This document shows positions 22,319 to 35,564 of a stretch of DNA of 64,000 nt, in pieces. Numbering within the stretch: the stretch's first letter is position 1; each line of letters begins with the position of its first letter. This stretch comes from Cladorhizidae sp. MBARI D1340-BT2 (lineage: Eukaryota > Porifera > Demospongiae > Poecilosclerida > Cladorhizidae), in contig JAQNBH010000012.1 in NCBI GenBank assembly GCA_028752905.1, positions 23,707,816 to 23,771,815 on the forward strand, given 5' to 3'. Made by a program: the position numbers and the translations under genes. The notes beneath the pieces are model-generated. The model was given only the letters and a program-made list of their open reading frames with translations, was not told where the DNA came from and did no database searches.

Positions 22319-23725
22319 CTATCACCACTTCTAACCAAACCAGCAAGAAAACCAGTGCTTAACAACAACTAAGCTCTTACTAAACAAATAATGCACACAC
22401 ATTGAATCTACCACCATGTAAATGAATGCTTGCATTATTTATTAGACAGGAGCAGAAAGCTATACTTCTGTTACATGAGCCACATGAAGATGGAGTAACT
22501 CTCATAAGCCAGACAAAGAAGAAGCTACTATCATGAGTCACACTAAGAATTGCTGAGCCACACCAAGAAAGAAGAGCAGGTAGTGTTTGCTGGAAGGTAT
22601 AGGTGCCTGTGCAGCTTTTCTCAAAATAAGAACTTTAATAAATGGTAGGATCAGCAAGAAAGTGAATGTTCAAGTTGGCAGTTGCGATTTTCATCATTTG
22701 TATTGAAGTGGAAGTTGTCCACATCTGCAAGCAAAACTTATGTGTAGTCCTAGCCCTGGCATGCCTCATTCCCAACATCACAGATGCACACATCCATAAT
22801 CAAAATACCAAACAACTCACACTTAGCTAGCCCAACCCCCAGATCCAGCCCTTGATAACTAGACACACAAACATGCCTACACTGGACATCCCCATACTCC
22901 TAGGCTGACACTATAATGCCACACATGTCCTTCACTCTCCGCAATAGACAGACCCAAACAAGAACAGCAGCACAGAAAACAAGAACAAAATGTTAAGAGC
23001 AGACAGACCAATCAACACCAGTCAACACATAGCAACATAACATTCTAAACTAATAGGCATGACTAATTAACTCTCCTGTAGCTAAGTTTTAATTAAACAA
23101 AAAGTAGATTATTTTCTCAGCTTATTAGTTTTTTTTGTCTTTTCTGCTAGTCCTATCACACCCCCAGTCATCCACATCACCACATTATATCTCTGTCAAT
23201 CACACCATTCACCATTACACATGGACCAATCACAGAACTGCATGACATGCTTAACCTTATATATATATATATATATATACCATCAGTATATATATATATG
23301 TATATACACCATCAGGCAAGCAGCACCTCATTCTTACTGATGAAGATACCTATGTGTCAAAGGCTTTGTAATGAGATTCCTGTATCAAGTTAGTGTCTGC
23401 TATTATTATACAGAGAGAAAGAAAAACAATAAGCTCCCTGGTATGGCCAACAGCTACATTCCAGCTAGAAGTAGTCTCTCTCTGAGGACCTGTTGGGTCC
23501 CCAGAGAGTGGGTGCTCCAATTGGTCTTGTTATCATCAATGACAAAAGTGGCTTCATCCATCTCTTAACATCTCTTACTTCTGACATGAAGGGGAATAGC
23601 ACATCTCCTGCATCAGCACCTACAACACTGACTTACCACATGCACACACTATACCAGCACCAAGTACAACTACACATTAGATAGCTTCATACTCCCACAG
23701 GAAGGGTACTTCACACCAGCTGGCC
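22319..23725. repeat. Duplicated segment S, copy C
   Basis: As copies A and B, with AT microsatellites at about 23260-23300. The + strand coding-like frame starts at ATG 23443 (MANSYIPARSSLSLRT). It is shifted by a ~25-bp deletion of the EKEEEFG segment, so the downstream NDKSGFIHLLTSLTSDM lies in another frame. Confidence 0.4.
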
Positions 23726-24435
23726 TCCACCACACCCACTCACACACCCACCACCCAACCCATACCCCTCTACCCACCGACTCAATCATAGGCACACTAA
23801 CCACACCACCACATCAATTCATTCAATACTACCCACATTAGTTCAACATTCCCTCCCCATCACACATTCTTCTACAATTAGTCCACCCCATACCCCCCAC
23901 CCATCGTAAGTCAACCAATTAGACCCCATGCACAACCCTACCCAACCCAAACTCATACACCATCCTAAACCAGCAACTCATATACACGCACCCCACTATA
24001 CCAATCATACCCACACCACTCCCACCACCCCAACTCAAACATACATCACTTCACCACCCTATCCCATAAACACACCACCCCCACCATCCCAACCAAATGA
24101 CACACACACCACCTCAACCCACACAAACACACCACTACCCCACTTCACTTATCCCACAACACCAACCCCCACACACCAAGCACACAAACACCACCTCAGA
24201 CACACACACCATGCCCACAATACCACCTCTTGCACGCACCTCTCCCACTACCAAACCCATACACACACCACACAACTCATACCCCCTCTACCCACCAACT
24301 AAATCATGCACACACTAACCCCCACCACCATAACTCACATACACATTACTCCCATTAGTTCCAACACAAAAACATTCTTTATTTAGCTCCCTCCCTCAGA
24401 CATTCTCCTGCACTTAGTGCCCAATCCTCCCTCCC
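23726..24435. repeat. CA-rich low-complexity block, copy C
   Basis: C/A tract as in copy B. It also carries the unoccupied CTCATACACCATCC site of the BEL/Pao element (near 23952). Frames here are composition artefacts. Confidence 0.8.
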
Positions 24436-25112
24436 TTCCCTCCCCTCCCAAAACACAGGTAGACCACTCCCTCGAGGTTTCATATAACTCAGGAGACCCA
24501 GGCGGAAGGAGTGGTACCTTTTACTTCTGTCCCCGAGCCCCATCCCGAGCCCCATCCCAAAATGAACAGTGTTTGTATACATACACAGTGTCGCACATGG
24601 ATAGCCACACCCACTAATATTAAACATGACTGAAATATTATCCCAGCTTTTTTTAAATTGTGAAAGCAAAACTTATAAATCACCAAAAAATCCAGCCCTA
24701 TTCCTATACACAGCCCTGGATTTGGGAATGGGACTGCCAGGACATGTAGAAGCTGGTGTGGGACCTGAAAAGTAGCACTAATTGAACCAAAAGCACTAAT
24801 GTATTAGCTAAATAAATTAATATAGCTAGTACTTCATTGATCTTATGACTCATTTACTCCAGTGTATGAAAAAATGCTTACCTCAAACATTTATGCTAAA
24901 TAAAAATTAAAAACAATCCTGTACGCTCAATTTCTTCTGACGCATCATTTGTATGCTCTGTATTTTCTATTTCTGCATCAGCGAGTAACTAGCAACCTTT
25001 CCATTCTGGCAGCTGCGATATGAAAGTTGACTCGTAGCAATGACTTATCTTTCTTGCCAACGATTCAACTGAATGCTTTGGCCTTCAGGGGCATATGAAG
25101 ACACGGAGACAA
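24436..25112. repeat. Duplicated block b, copy D
   Basis: CTCGAGGTTTC subtype, with a small tandem duplication of GAGCCCCATCCC (about 24535-24560) and a deletion of the TTTTCTCGCCCTCACTGCC stretch present in copies A, C and F. Minus-strand frames at 24379-24669 resemble those of copy C. Confidence 0.55.
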
Positions 25113-25728
25113 TGCAACACATTTATACTCACTGGCAACACATTTATACTCACAGTTAACACTTTATACTCACTGGCAACACATTTATACTCACTGGCAA
25201 CACGTTTATACTCTTTGGAAACACATTTATACTCACTGATAACACATTTATACTCACTGGCAACACATTTATACTCACTGGCAACACATTTATACTCACT
25301 GGCAACACATTTATAATCACTGGCAACACATTTATACTCACTGGCCACACATTTATACTCACTGGCAACACATTTATACTCACTGGCAACACATTTATAC
25401 TCACTCGCAACACATTTATACTCACTGGCAACACATTTATACTCACTGGCAACACATTTATACTCACTGGCAACACCTTTATACTCACTGGCAACACATT
25501 TATACTCACTGGCAACATATTTACACTCACAGACAACACATTTATACTCACTGGCAACACATTTATACTCACTGGCAACACATTTATACTCACTGGCAAC
25601 ACGTTTATACTAACTGGCAACACATTTATACTCACTGGCAACACATTTATACTCACTGTCAACACATTTATACTCACGGGCAACACATTTATACTCACTG
25701 GCAACACATTTATACTCACAGGCAACAT
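25113..25728. repeat. 21-bp minisatellite array D (about 29 units)
   Basis: Same unit. The first units are degenerate (AGTTAACACTTTATAC), the later ones nearly perfect. It ends with CAGGCAACATGTGTCACTTG, as in arrays B and F. Confidence 0.95.
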
Positions 25729-26038
25729 GTGTCACTTGAAATGCACGTGATTCATGATCAGTCAGCCAGTGATGGGTCTAGTTTCACACCATGCTCATGA
25801 GAATTGAGATTCAGCAGTCGGGCAGCTCCAGGCCTGCATCAGTCTGATACATGACTGGGCTTATACACTCTAGCATTTAATCAAGTCAGGAATCACATGC
25901 ATTTACCCAAGCCTAACAGACAACACTTAGCCTGTACAACCATCAATTAACACTCACCCTTAAGTTAAAGTATAAGACCTCTCACCTCACCCTTATATTG
26001 GTATTAACATGATTGCATAGCACACACTCATTGGTTAT
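25729..26038. repeat. Flank R and short LTR-like start, copy D
   Basis: GTGATTCATGATCAGTCAGC, GGCAGCTCCAGGCCTGCATC, AACACTTAGCCTG, then ACCTCTCACCTCACCC. Shared with copies B and F. No gene. Confidence 0.6.
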
Positions 26039-26336
26039 TTGTGGTGGGAGCATCCTCAAAACATGCTCCACAGCAAATCTTTTACCAGCTTCTTCTGGGC
26101 TGCTTCAACCAGCTACACAATAGTTACTTAAATCTTTGTCCCTAGCAGTACACAATGTCGCACTTTTGTTTGGCTTGTTAGTTGATGGTGGGAGGCTACT
26201 ATCAAGCCAAACAAAAGTGCTACACAATGTACTGCTAGGGACAATTAAACAACAATTGTGTAGCTGGTTGAAACAGCCCAGAAGAAGCGTGTAAAAGATT
26301 TGCTGTGCATGTTTAGAGGATGCTTCCACCACACAT
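26039..26336. repeat. Long inverted repeat (hairpin) D
   Basis: Second copy of the hairpin at 9997-10286: arms GTGGTGGGAGCATCCTC / GAGGATGCTTCCACCAC, with central CTTGTTAG...CTATCAAG around the same 17-nt loop. CACTTTTGTTTGG and CCAAACAAAAGTG pair inside the stem. Confidence 0.85.
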
Positions 26337-28532
26337 TGCTTTAGCAGTGAGGAACAAAGACCCAGCCACACTCAAAAAAGTTGGCACTATGGTTGAAAAA
26401 TACCCACACTTGATCCATCTAGTGCTCAGAAAATATAAGAGAAGGACCCCTTACCAACAGACACATAACAATTATGGTCAAGAAGCCAGGACCAGCCAAG
26501 TGTCCTAAAGAGAAAGTATACCTTTGCTGCCCCACCTGCCATCACTCACATGACTATACAGGGCATACTGAATGGCAAGGATGCAACCATCATGTTAGAC
26601 ACAGCAGCTTCACACTCTGTGGTTTCCAAGACTGCACTTCTGGAAGGCTCTTTGGAGGGAGAGAGGCTATCCTTAGTGAGAGTGACTGGTCCACTCAAGG
26701 AATTTGACATAGCAAACATAAACATTGACATATGTGGAAGACTGCAAAACTTCAAGATGATCCTTTCCTAAACCACTTACTTCAGCCATTAGTGAAAGAG
26801 AGACTGACGATTTAAACACAAGCTATGTTGGTACAGACCAGACAAGCTGCAGAGCAAGAGCAACAACACTTGCAGGCTGATGAGGTAGCTACAGTGAACT
26901 CAGGAGAAATACTCACACCGTGGGAGGAGTTAGTTGGAAATGACAGCGATATTTTGGTTGACCTGGATCAGAAACTTAGATAAAGCAAATGACAAAAATG
27001 GAAGATGCTTTTAAGGCTTTGTCTCTATCCTATCTCTCATTACTGAGATGAACACATCCTCTAAATTAGACGAGAACACACCCACTTAACCAGATAAGAC
27101 TGCATCCACTCGACCGGAGGAGAACACACCCTGTCAAAAAGATGAGAAGACCCCCTCTCAAACTGATGAGAACACAACCTCTAAAATAGTTGGTAAACAA
27201 GTCCGTGTTGATGAACAGGTTGCCCAGGCTTTATGCTGAGCAACAGAACAACTCGTACTTGCACAAAGAGTGGAACCGCTGAACCAGGGGAACTCTGATT
27301 ACTTTTGTGAGCTATTTAGATGTCAACAAAACAAGTTAGAAGTGCACGAACTAGTGTTGCCAGGCAACAGACAACAGCAAGCCATCCGGTTAGCTCACAC
27401 TGTCTCCATCGCTGGTAGAATAGGGCCAGACACAGACTGCTGCCCCACTTTTAATGGCTAAACCTAAGCTGAGATATCCTGAACTAAATGCCAGAAGGCA
27501 GGTAGACGCCCACAGACCCTGACTCCACTAATCTCTATAGAACTACTGACAAGTGTAGCTTTTGATATAGTTGACCCTTTGCCTCACACTAGAGCCGGCA
27601 ACAAGAACTGTTAACATCCATGGATTTTGCCAGATGGTGATGCCACACTACTCAGGAAAGCTGTCGCTGAAACTCTTTCTTCTACAAAGTGGACATATCC
27701 TCTCCCCCAGGAATACCAGCTAAACTACTGACAGATCAGGGCAGCAATTTTGTGTCATTCTTGTGACAACCTTATATCAGAAACTAGGCATTCACCACAT
27801 CAAAGCAAGTCCATACCACCCTCAGACGAACAGTACGTTAAAACGCTGTCATGCCACATTATTAAGAAGGTCAGTCAACACACCACTGCTGTTCAATGTC
27901 TAACAACCATGAGGGAGAACCTGGAACAGATGCAGCACATAGCACCAGTTACATACAGAGTGCACATGCATGACAGAAAGAAAAGGCATAGAACTATTCA
28001 TGTCAACATGATGAAGTCCTGGCACAGTCCAGTGGCATCTGTATTTTCTATCACCTTAACAGATGAGGAAACTCTGCAGGGACTTCTCTTACCAACCCTA
28101 TGGGAATCAGATTCAAAAGCTCTCATGGGACCAAACTTAAATGATGGACAGACTTCACAGCTCCAATGCTTAATGGATGCTTTCCCAACAGTCTTCACAA
28201 ATATCTCTGGGGCAGTGGAACATAGCAAGCCGAGCCCAACAGGATTCCACCAAGGCAAGTCCCCGAGAGTTGTGAAGATGGTATTCACAAGGAAATCCAG
28301 ACATTGTTGGAACATAATATTATAGAACTATCTAAGATATTTCCAATCCTAACGGTGAAGAAGGACGAAATGGTAAGGATGTGCATTGATTAGAGCCAAT
28401 TGAATGCACTGACAGAAGCCGACCAACAGCCAGACAAGACAAGTATTGTTCGCAGATCAGAAGTGACAATTTCCACACACTCTCCTGCTAACTACTCTAT
28501 ACTCCTTAAGGAAGGGGTGGGGGCAGAGGCCC
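26337..28532 (+). pseudogene. Ty3/gypsy-like (Gmr1-type order) remnant D
   Basis: Retains nucleocapsid-like CPTCHHSHD (about 26545), protease active-site region LDTAASHSVVSK (about 26600; DTA in place of the usual DTG), linker QTRQAAEQEQQHLQADE (about 26840), a degraded integrase zinc domain (27340-27460), the HVNMMKSWHSP block (about 28000) and the first RT residues (to about 28330). It ends at the purine tract 28508-28532. The frame changes several times. Confidence 0.65.
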
Positions 28533-28540
28533 AAGCCTAA

Positions 28541-28969
28541 AGGCTGATTCACAATATGCAAAACGCTCAAGCAATGCGATGCAACGCATCTTTTTTTAAT
28601 ATTGTGAACACAAAATCGCATTGCACTGCATCACACCACTTCATAGAATCGAGTTCTATTCGAGCGGCATTGCGACCTGCGATTGCATCATTCTGGTGTG
28701 CATTTATTTTATTTTTTTGTCATTCTGGTGTGCTTTATTTTGATTTTTCAGTAAAAGCTGGTGATTTCAAATCTGAACGGGCGATGAAAGAAGCAGGGAG
28801 AACTGCCCTAGTATATGGGATGCATGAATGACATGAGCGCTGGTGTAAATTAATTAATGGGTGGGGTCCGGTTGGGTGAAATCAAGTTTGGTCAAGTGGG
28901 GACTCCGTTATTGTTAACAGCTAGAAGTAATGCAATGCGATGGCCTAGCAGCATATTGTGAACCAGCCT
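28541..28969 (-). mobile_element. MITE family 1, copy D (inverted)
   Basis: Same family as 19160-19619 but in opposite orientation: starts AGGCTGATTCACAATATG and ends ATATTGTGAACCAGCCT. It lies between the retroelement purine tract and the LTR-like sequence, so it inserted at or beside the 3' LTR junction. The incidental 91-codon frame inside is not considered real. Confidence 0.75.
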
Positions 28970-29290
28970 ACACTTACACTGTACAATCAACATGTTAATG
29001 GGTGGGACCTCTCACCTCACACACTAACAAGATTGAACAGTACACAGACTTGTATTTGATGGGTTATTTTTAGTCTGATCCATTACCTCATTTATGTAAA
29101 TGTATATGTTTCTAGTGAGTGTAAATGTGTTGCATCCTGTCTCTTCTAATTCACCTGATGGAGACAGAGCATTTCAGTTGCAACATTTGGCAAAAACATA
29201 TCAAAATACTGTTAAAGAGATAAATCTCTTAAGAATGAATTGAAAATTAGCACTCAAGAAAGACGGATGTTGCTATACTCCCTCCTTCCA
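28970..29290 (+). repeat. LTR-like sequence D with one minisatellite-type unit
   Basis: ACATGTTAATGGGTGGGACC, CTCTCACCTCACACACTAAC, then a single diverged unit (AGTGAGTGTAAATGTGTTGC). It continues ATCCTGTCTC, CACCTGATGGAG, GAGCATTTCAGTTG and GCAAAAACAT. The sequence right of the unit aligns with the inverse of the left flank of the arrays (GTTGCATTGTCTC...AGCATTC). Confidence 0.45.
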
Positions 29291-29432
29291 TTGATTGCTG
29301 GGAGCTACTCCCATTGTAAAATCTCCACGAAGACGTGAGGAAGCCACAAAGTTCATAACATAGCAATCCCAATGATAAGTTAGCTTATTCTAGTTAGCTA
29401 AATTTGGTGAGCACAGTGAAGTTGTTCTTCAG

Positions 29433-29690
29433 ATGCCTCTAGATTTGCTAGTCTGCAGATGCGTCCCCTTAATGGCATCTTTCTTACTGCTGTAAGTATA
29501 GCAGAAGAGGCCATGACTCAATTTATGTACTCCATTGTTAACTTTACAGAGCAATGTGGAGGGGGAAGGACAAGTGAAGAGCAAGTACGAGGAAAAGGGA
29601 TTGCAAAGTTATGCTAATTACAGGACAGAACATTTCACATGTGCCAGGAGAAATGGAGCTGGTCTGAAGACTTTGGAGGACTTTTCATGA
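29433..29690 (+). CDS. Conserved two-exon cassette, copy D
   Basis: Exons 29433-29491 and 29550-29690 with the standard splice signals. The second exon reads SKYEEKGLQSYANYRTEH and ends early after GLKTLEDFS. Function unknown. Confidence 0.4.
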
Positions 29691-30016
29691 ATACCTAACA
29701 GAACATCACATAACCACACTAGCTTTGAAGTCACATGTTCTAGCCTAAATGGATTTTTTTCTGTCCTGATGAGTTTATGCCGAGTATTAAACCTGTGAAT
29801 GCACATATTTTAAGAGAATATATCTATAATTACTTCAATACAGACTTAGTACCTGCGAATAAGAATTGCACTCTTTCTAATATGGTTGACCAGTTCCAAA
29901 TGTGTTCAAGATTGTTCTACCTTATGTAATATCTAAACTATGTAAAATATATATACTTGTAAAAAAGAAGATAAACAAGACTTTGCCCATGTAGACTAAG
30001 TAAGGGTGACTACCCT

Positions 30017-31092
30017 TTACCACTTAAAATATACACACCAACACAACCAGCTAGACCAACCTTTGTTGCTTAAGATGGAAATAATGTCTTCAGCACATTC
30101 CTCAAAATCTCCCTCCACACATACTCGAAGAAGATTCCTGTAAGTCTTTGGATAACCAGCTTTAGATCTCCAACACTCCAGAACAGCCCACCTGTAAATA
30201 GTGTGAATCTATAAAATCATATCCACAATTCACACATTTAGCATTGTAGTACCTTTGTAGATCACCACTGTATGTGGTTGTTATGTGCTGCCCGTCAGAC
30301 CAGCTCAGTCCTAGCAGATATGCCTTACGTTGCCAATCATACAGTCTTGCAGAAATTCGACCTAGGTCTATGTCTGACATTATCTCATCATCTAGGTAAC
30401 CATGGTTGCACTCTGGAACTTTGGCCAGCAGTTTGCCATATTTCTACAACAATAAATAGAATAACAGCAAAAACAACTAATTTAGCATGAAGATCACATG
30501 CTTCATAGAGACATTTGGGTTGGAGACAGAGTGAGGGTGAGGGTCATATCCAGTCTTGCTACCTGGAGAGCATTAGCATGACATATGGGTAGATGAAGTT
30601 TGAGAAGATAAGTCTTTGAATTGAAATAGATAAGTAACACAAACCTGGCTGGCTTATGTAAATCACAATTGAAGGACTTGAACTGACTTCAGAAGGTTTT
30701 AGTGCAATTTTGACATATTCAAAGAGTAAAATCGTGGGAATGTATTTGTTTACTTAATTGCTAAGTTCATAAACTACCACAGCTAGTCAATGCATACAAT
30801 ATACCTATTAAGACACCATTTTCAGTGTGGTGTAGGTGGGAGGTGGGGTAATCCATGGTCACCTGACTACCTGAGAAACCCTGATAGTTGCTAACCTGTG
30901 CCCTGGTGCTGCTTGGGAATGCAGTGATGGCAGCTGCTTCTTCATTAGTTCTTCCAGTAATATCTGCAGCAACAACAGCTAGTCAATAAGTGGATTATTT
31001 GTGTGAGTGCATCAATGGAAGGTTTTATTTACACTACTACTAAACATACCAAGCATGTGTATATCCACAAGTGAAGCATAAACTCTGGTTGT
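30017..31092 (-). CDS. Death-domain gene DD4
   Basis: Exons, 5' to 3': 31050-31092, 30896-30963, 30645-30682, 30253-30443 (191 nt) and 30017-30191. The optional small exon is 38 nt here instead of 39; this would shift the frame if that exon is real. The domain keeps IDLGRISARLY, a unique loop YDWQRKAY, LLGLSWSDGQHI and WRSKAGYPKTYRNLLRVC. SDGQ replaces SDVQ, so a core hydrophobic Val has become Gly. This may be a decaying copy. Confidence 0.5.
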
Positions 31093-32605
31093 CTATCACC
31101 ACTTCTAACCAAACCAGCAAGAAAACAAGAGCTTAGAAACAACTAATCTCTTATTAAACAAATAATGCACACAAATTGAATCTTCTACCATGTAATTGTT
31201 AGACAGGAGCAGAGAACTAAACATCTGTTACATGAGCCACATGAAGGTAATATTGACAGAACTGGTCAATTTACACTGATTAATGATAGAGTCAAAGAAA
31301 TGCAAATCAAGCAATTACCATGCTTATGAGTAACTCTTACAAGCAAGAGGATGAAGGAGCTAGTCTCATGAGTCACACTAAGAAAGAACTGGATTCCTGA
31401 GCCACACCAAGTAAGAAGAGCAGGTAGTGTTTGCTGGAAGGTATAGGTGCCCGTGCAGCTTTCCTCAAAATAAGAGCTTCCATAAATGGTAGGATCAGCA
31501 AGAAAAAGAATGTTCAAGTCGGCAGTTGCGAATTTCAGCACTTGTTTTGAAGTGGAAGTTGTGCACCTCTGCAAGCAAAACTTATGTGTAGTCCTAGCCC
31601 TGGCATTACACTCACACAGCCTCATTCCCAACATCACACATGCCCACATCCATAATCAAAATACCAAACAACTCACACTCAGCTAGCTCAACCCCCAGAT
31701 TCAGCCCTAGATAACTAGACACACAAACATCCCTACACTGGACATCCCCTTACTCCTAGGCTGACACTATAATACCACACATGTCCTTCAACTCTCCGCA
31801 ATAGACAGACCCAAACAAGAACAGCAGCACAGAAAACAAGAACAAAATGTTAAGCAGAACAGACTAATCAACACCAGTCAACACATAGCAATATAACATT
31901 CTAAACTAAGAGGCATGACTAATTAACTCTTCCTGTAGCTAAGTTTTAAAAAGTAGATTTTTTTCCCTCAGCTTATCTAGTTGTTTTTTTTGTCTTTTCT
32001 GCTAGTCCTTTTTTTCTAGTCCTTCACACCCCCGGTTATCCATATCACCACATTATATCTCTATAAATCACCACATTCACCATTACAAATGGACCAATCG
32101 CAGAAGTTAATGACATGCTTAACCTTATATATACAGGCATATATTATATATATATATACACACACTATCAAGTAAGCAGCACCTCATTCTTACTGATGAA
32201 GATACCTATGTGTCAAAGGCTTTGTAATGAGAATTTATTGATCCCTGTATCAAGCTATTATCACAGAGAGAAAGAAAAACAATAAGCTCCCTGGTATGGC
32301 CAACAGCTACCCTCCTGCTAGAAGTAGTCTCTCCCTGAGGACCTGATGGATCCCCAGAGAGTGGGTGCTCCACACAGTGAGTGTGAAAGAGGAAGAGTTT
32401 GGTCTTGCAATCTTAATGACAAGAGTGGCTTCATCCATCTCTTAACATCTCTTACTTCTGACATGAAGGGGAAAAGCACATCTCCAGCATTACCACCTAC
32501 AACATTGACTTACCACATGCACACACTATACTAGTACCAGCACCAAGTACAACTACACATTAGATAGCTTCATACTACCACAGGAAGGATACTTCACACC
32601 AGCTG
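31093..32605. repeat. Duplicated segment S, copy D
   Basis: The minus strand is open at 31266-31649 (127 codons, with ADPTIYGSSYFEESCTGTY), the longest version of a stretch seen in all S copies; it follows a TGCTTGCAG acceptor-like site and might be an upstream exon of DD4. The + strand coding-like region runs from ATG 32296 to TAG 32534 and has a 1-nt loss near 32412. An AT-rich ATATTATATATATATA lies near 32140. Confidence 0.4.
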
Positions 32606-32985
32606 GCCTCCACCACACCCACTCATACACACTCAACGATAACCACCCTGACTCATACATACCCCCAAGTACTACCTAAATCATACACACACCAGCCCCA
32701 CTATACCAAATCATACACACATCACCCCACCACATAACTTAGAAACACACTACCACCACCTTCTCAACCATATCACCACACACCACCCAAACACCCCACT
32801 ACCCCACTCATACATTCACCATCCCAATAACCAAACTCACACACTCACCACCCAACCCATACCCCCTCTACCCACCAACTCAATCATATGCACACTAACC
32901 ACACCACATCACACACTACCCACATTAGTTCAACATTCTCTCCCCATCACACATTCTTCTACAATTAGCCCCCCCCCCTTCACCC
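32606..32985. repeat. CA-rich low-complexity block, copy D
   Basis: Shorter C/A tract ending in a C run (about 32967-32976). No gene. Confidence 0.75.
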
Positions 32986-33720
32986 ATCTTAAGTCAACCA
33001 ATATATAGACCACATACTTTGAGCTTCCATGGCATAACTCAGGAGACTCAGGTTGGAGGATTGGTACGCTTTGCTTCTTGCCCCGAGCCCCAACCCAAAA
33101 TTAACAGTGTTTGTATACACACACAGTGTCTCACCTGGATGACCACACCCACTTATATTAGACATGGATGAAATATTATCCAAGCTTTTGTGGACCAAAA
33201 AATATCTAGCCGTATTGCTATAACCAGCGATGGATTTGTGAACAGGATCACTGCTGAAATGTATAAGATGGTGTGTGATCTGAAAACTAGCACTAGTTAA
33301 ATCTTTTCTTACCATTACTGCCACCACCACCACGCTGATCACTTGGACATACAGCACCAACATAGTCAAAACAATAGCATTTATTATGTATTAATTAAAT
33401 GATTATTAATTAATAAAGCTACTACTTCAGTGGCTCAGATCTTATGGCTCAACTACTCCAGTGTATGAACATCATAAATAAAATGCTTAGCTAATCCATT
33501 TATGCTTCATTGAACAAAATAATTTTCTATCCTCAATTTCTTCTGACGCATCATTTGTATACTCTGTAGTTTTCTATTTCTGCACGAGCGAGTAACTAGC
33601 ACCCTTTCCATTCTGACAGCTGCAATATGAAAGTTGACATGAACTGATGATTTTGTTTTTTTTGCAAAAGTTTCAATTGAATGCTTTAGCCTTCAGAGGC
33701 AAATGAAAACACGGATACAA
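32986..33720. repeat. Duplicated block b, copy E (subtype of copy B)
   Basis: Shares CATACTTTGAGCTTCCATGG with copy B but lacks the hairpin MITE, thus representing its empty site. The minus strand is open at 32989-33369. No family is recognised. Confidence 0.55.
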
Positions 33721-33721
33721 C

Positions 33722-34462
33722 GCAACACATTTATACTCACTGGCAACATTTATACTCATTGGCAACACATTTATACTCACTGGTAACACATTTGTACTCA
33801 CTGGCAACACATTTATACTCACTGGCAACACATTTATACTCACTGGCAACACATTTATACTCACAGGCAGCACATTTATACTTCCTGTCAACACATTTAT
33901 ACTCATTGGTAACACATTTATACTGACTGGCAACACATTTATACTCACTGGCAAAACATTTATACACACTGGCAACACATTTATGCTTACTGGCATCACA
34001 TTTATACTCACTGGCAACACATTTATACTCATTGGCAACACATTTATACTCACTGGCAACACATTTATATTCACTGGCAACACATTTATATTCACTGGCA
34101 ACACATTTATACTCACTGGCAACACATTTATACTCACTGGCTACACATTTATACTCATTGGCAACACATTTATACTCACTGGCAACACATTTATACTCAC
34201 AGGCAACACATTTATACCCACTGGCATCACATTTATACTCACTGGCAACACATTTATACTCACTGGAACACATTTATACTCACTGGCAACACATTTATAC
34301 TCACTGGCAACTACATTTATGCTAACTGGCAACACATTTATGCTTACTGGCATCACATTTATACTCACTGGCAACACATTTATACTCACTGGCAACACAT
34401 TTATACTCACTGGCAACACATTCATACTTACTGGCAATACATTTATACTCACTGGCGACGTG
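33722..34462. repeat. 21-bp minisatellite array E (about 35 units)
   Basis: Same unit with many single-base variants (TTTGTACTC, TATATTCAC, TATACACAC, TTTATGCTTAC). The right end is GGCGACGTGTGTCACATGAA, as in array C. ORFs on both strands are repeat artefacts. Confidence 0.95.
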
Positions 34463-34499
34463 TGTCACATGAAATGCATGTGATTCATGATCCCAGACA

Positions 34500-35100
34500 G
34501 TGCTGGGTGTAGTTCATACCCTGATCTTAAGGCGGTGCTATGAGTCAGATTTAAATTTTCATTTTAATTTTTTTAAATTTTTTTAAATCTCACCCAACTA
34601 TGCTTCAACATACTGGAAAGGTGGATTACAAGTTACAGAAGATTTGGATGCTCTATTCTGGACTTATAGTGGCTTTTGCACATACCATCCACCCGGGAAG
34701 GCGATCAAGAAGCCTTACCTGAATTCAGGGGGGACAATGGTTTAATTTTTTTTTTACTTGTAGTTACAACTTTAGAGCTCCGTAGATTCTGCAAACTTCA
34801 TGGTATAGACTTGATATATAGCTCAAAAGATAGGTCTCTCTGTGTGCTCTCTTTTGATACTAAAATATGTTTCATAGGATAATTATAGGCAAGTTACTAG
34901 ACCCTAAAGTGGAGGGACCTCAAAAACCTGCATACCAAAGTCCCCATCCAGAATAACTCCAGATTACCAAGTGCCAAAAAATTGAAATGGTACGGGTGGC
35001 TATAGAGCATTCAATCACCTTTTTCAATAAGCATTAAAAAATTATGACGTGGTCAAGCGCGCGGGTGCAAAATTGAGGGCGTTGGAAAATCAACCGCCCT
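34500..35100. repeat. Duplicated block e, copy E
   Basis: Contains GGCGATCAAGAAGCCTTACC and CTTCATGGTATAGACTTGAT. Here it precedes MITE 1, the reverse of the order in copies A and C, so these pieces have been rearranged. No gene. Confidence 0.55.
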
Positions 35101-35105
35101 AAAAA

Positions 35106-35564
35106 AGGCTGGTTCACAATATACTGCTAGGCCTACGCGTCGGATTGCATCGCATCACTTCTCGCTATTCATAACAACAGAATCTACGCTCGAACAAACT
35201 TGAACTTTCACCTAACTGGAAACCCACCCATTAATTAACAGATGCTAGTGCTCATGTCATACGCACATCCAAATATACTAGGGAAAGTTATCACTGCTTC
35301 GATAAGCCTTTCATCATCTGTTCAGGTTTTAAATCACCAACTTTTACTGAAAAATCAAAATAAAGATCACCAGAATGACGAAAAACTCAAATAAACGCAC
35401 ACCAGAATGATACAATGACAGGTCACAACGCCGCTCGAATAGAACTCAATTCTATTCAAGTGGTTCGACGTGGTGCGATGTGACACAATTTAGTGGCAAT
35501 ATATTTTTTAAATAATACATTGCGTCGCATCGCTTAAAGTGTTTTGCTTATTGTGAATCAGCCT
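35106..35564 (+). mobile_element. MITE family 1, copy E (459 bp)
   Basis: Starts AGGCTGGTTCACAATATACT, ends TTATTGTGAATCAGCCT, and carries the GAATAGAA...TTCTATTC hairpin. Its length is almost identical to copy C. The flanks differ from copy C, consistent with an independent insertion or a recombined unit. Confidence 0.75.
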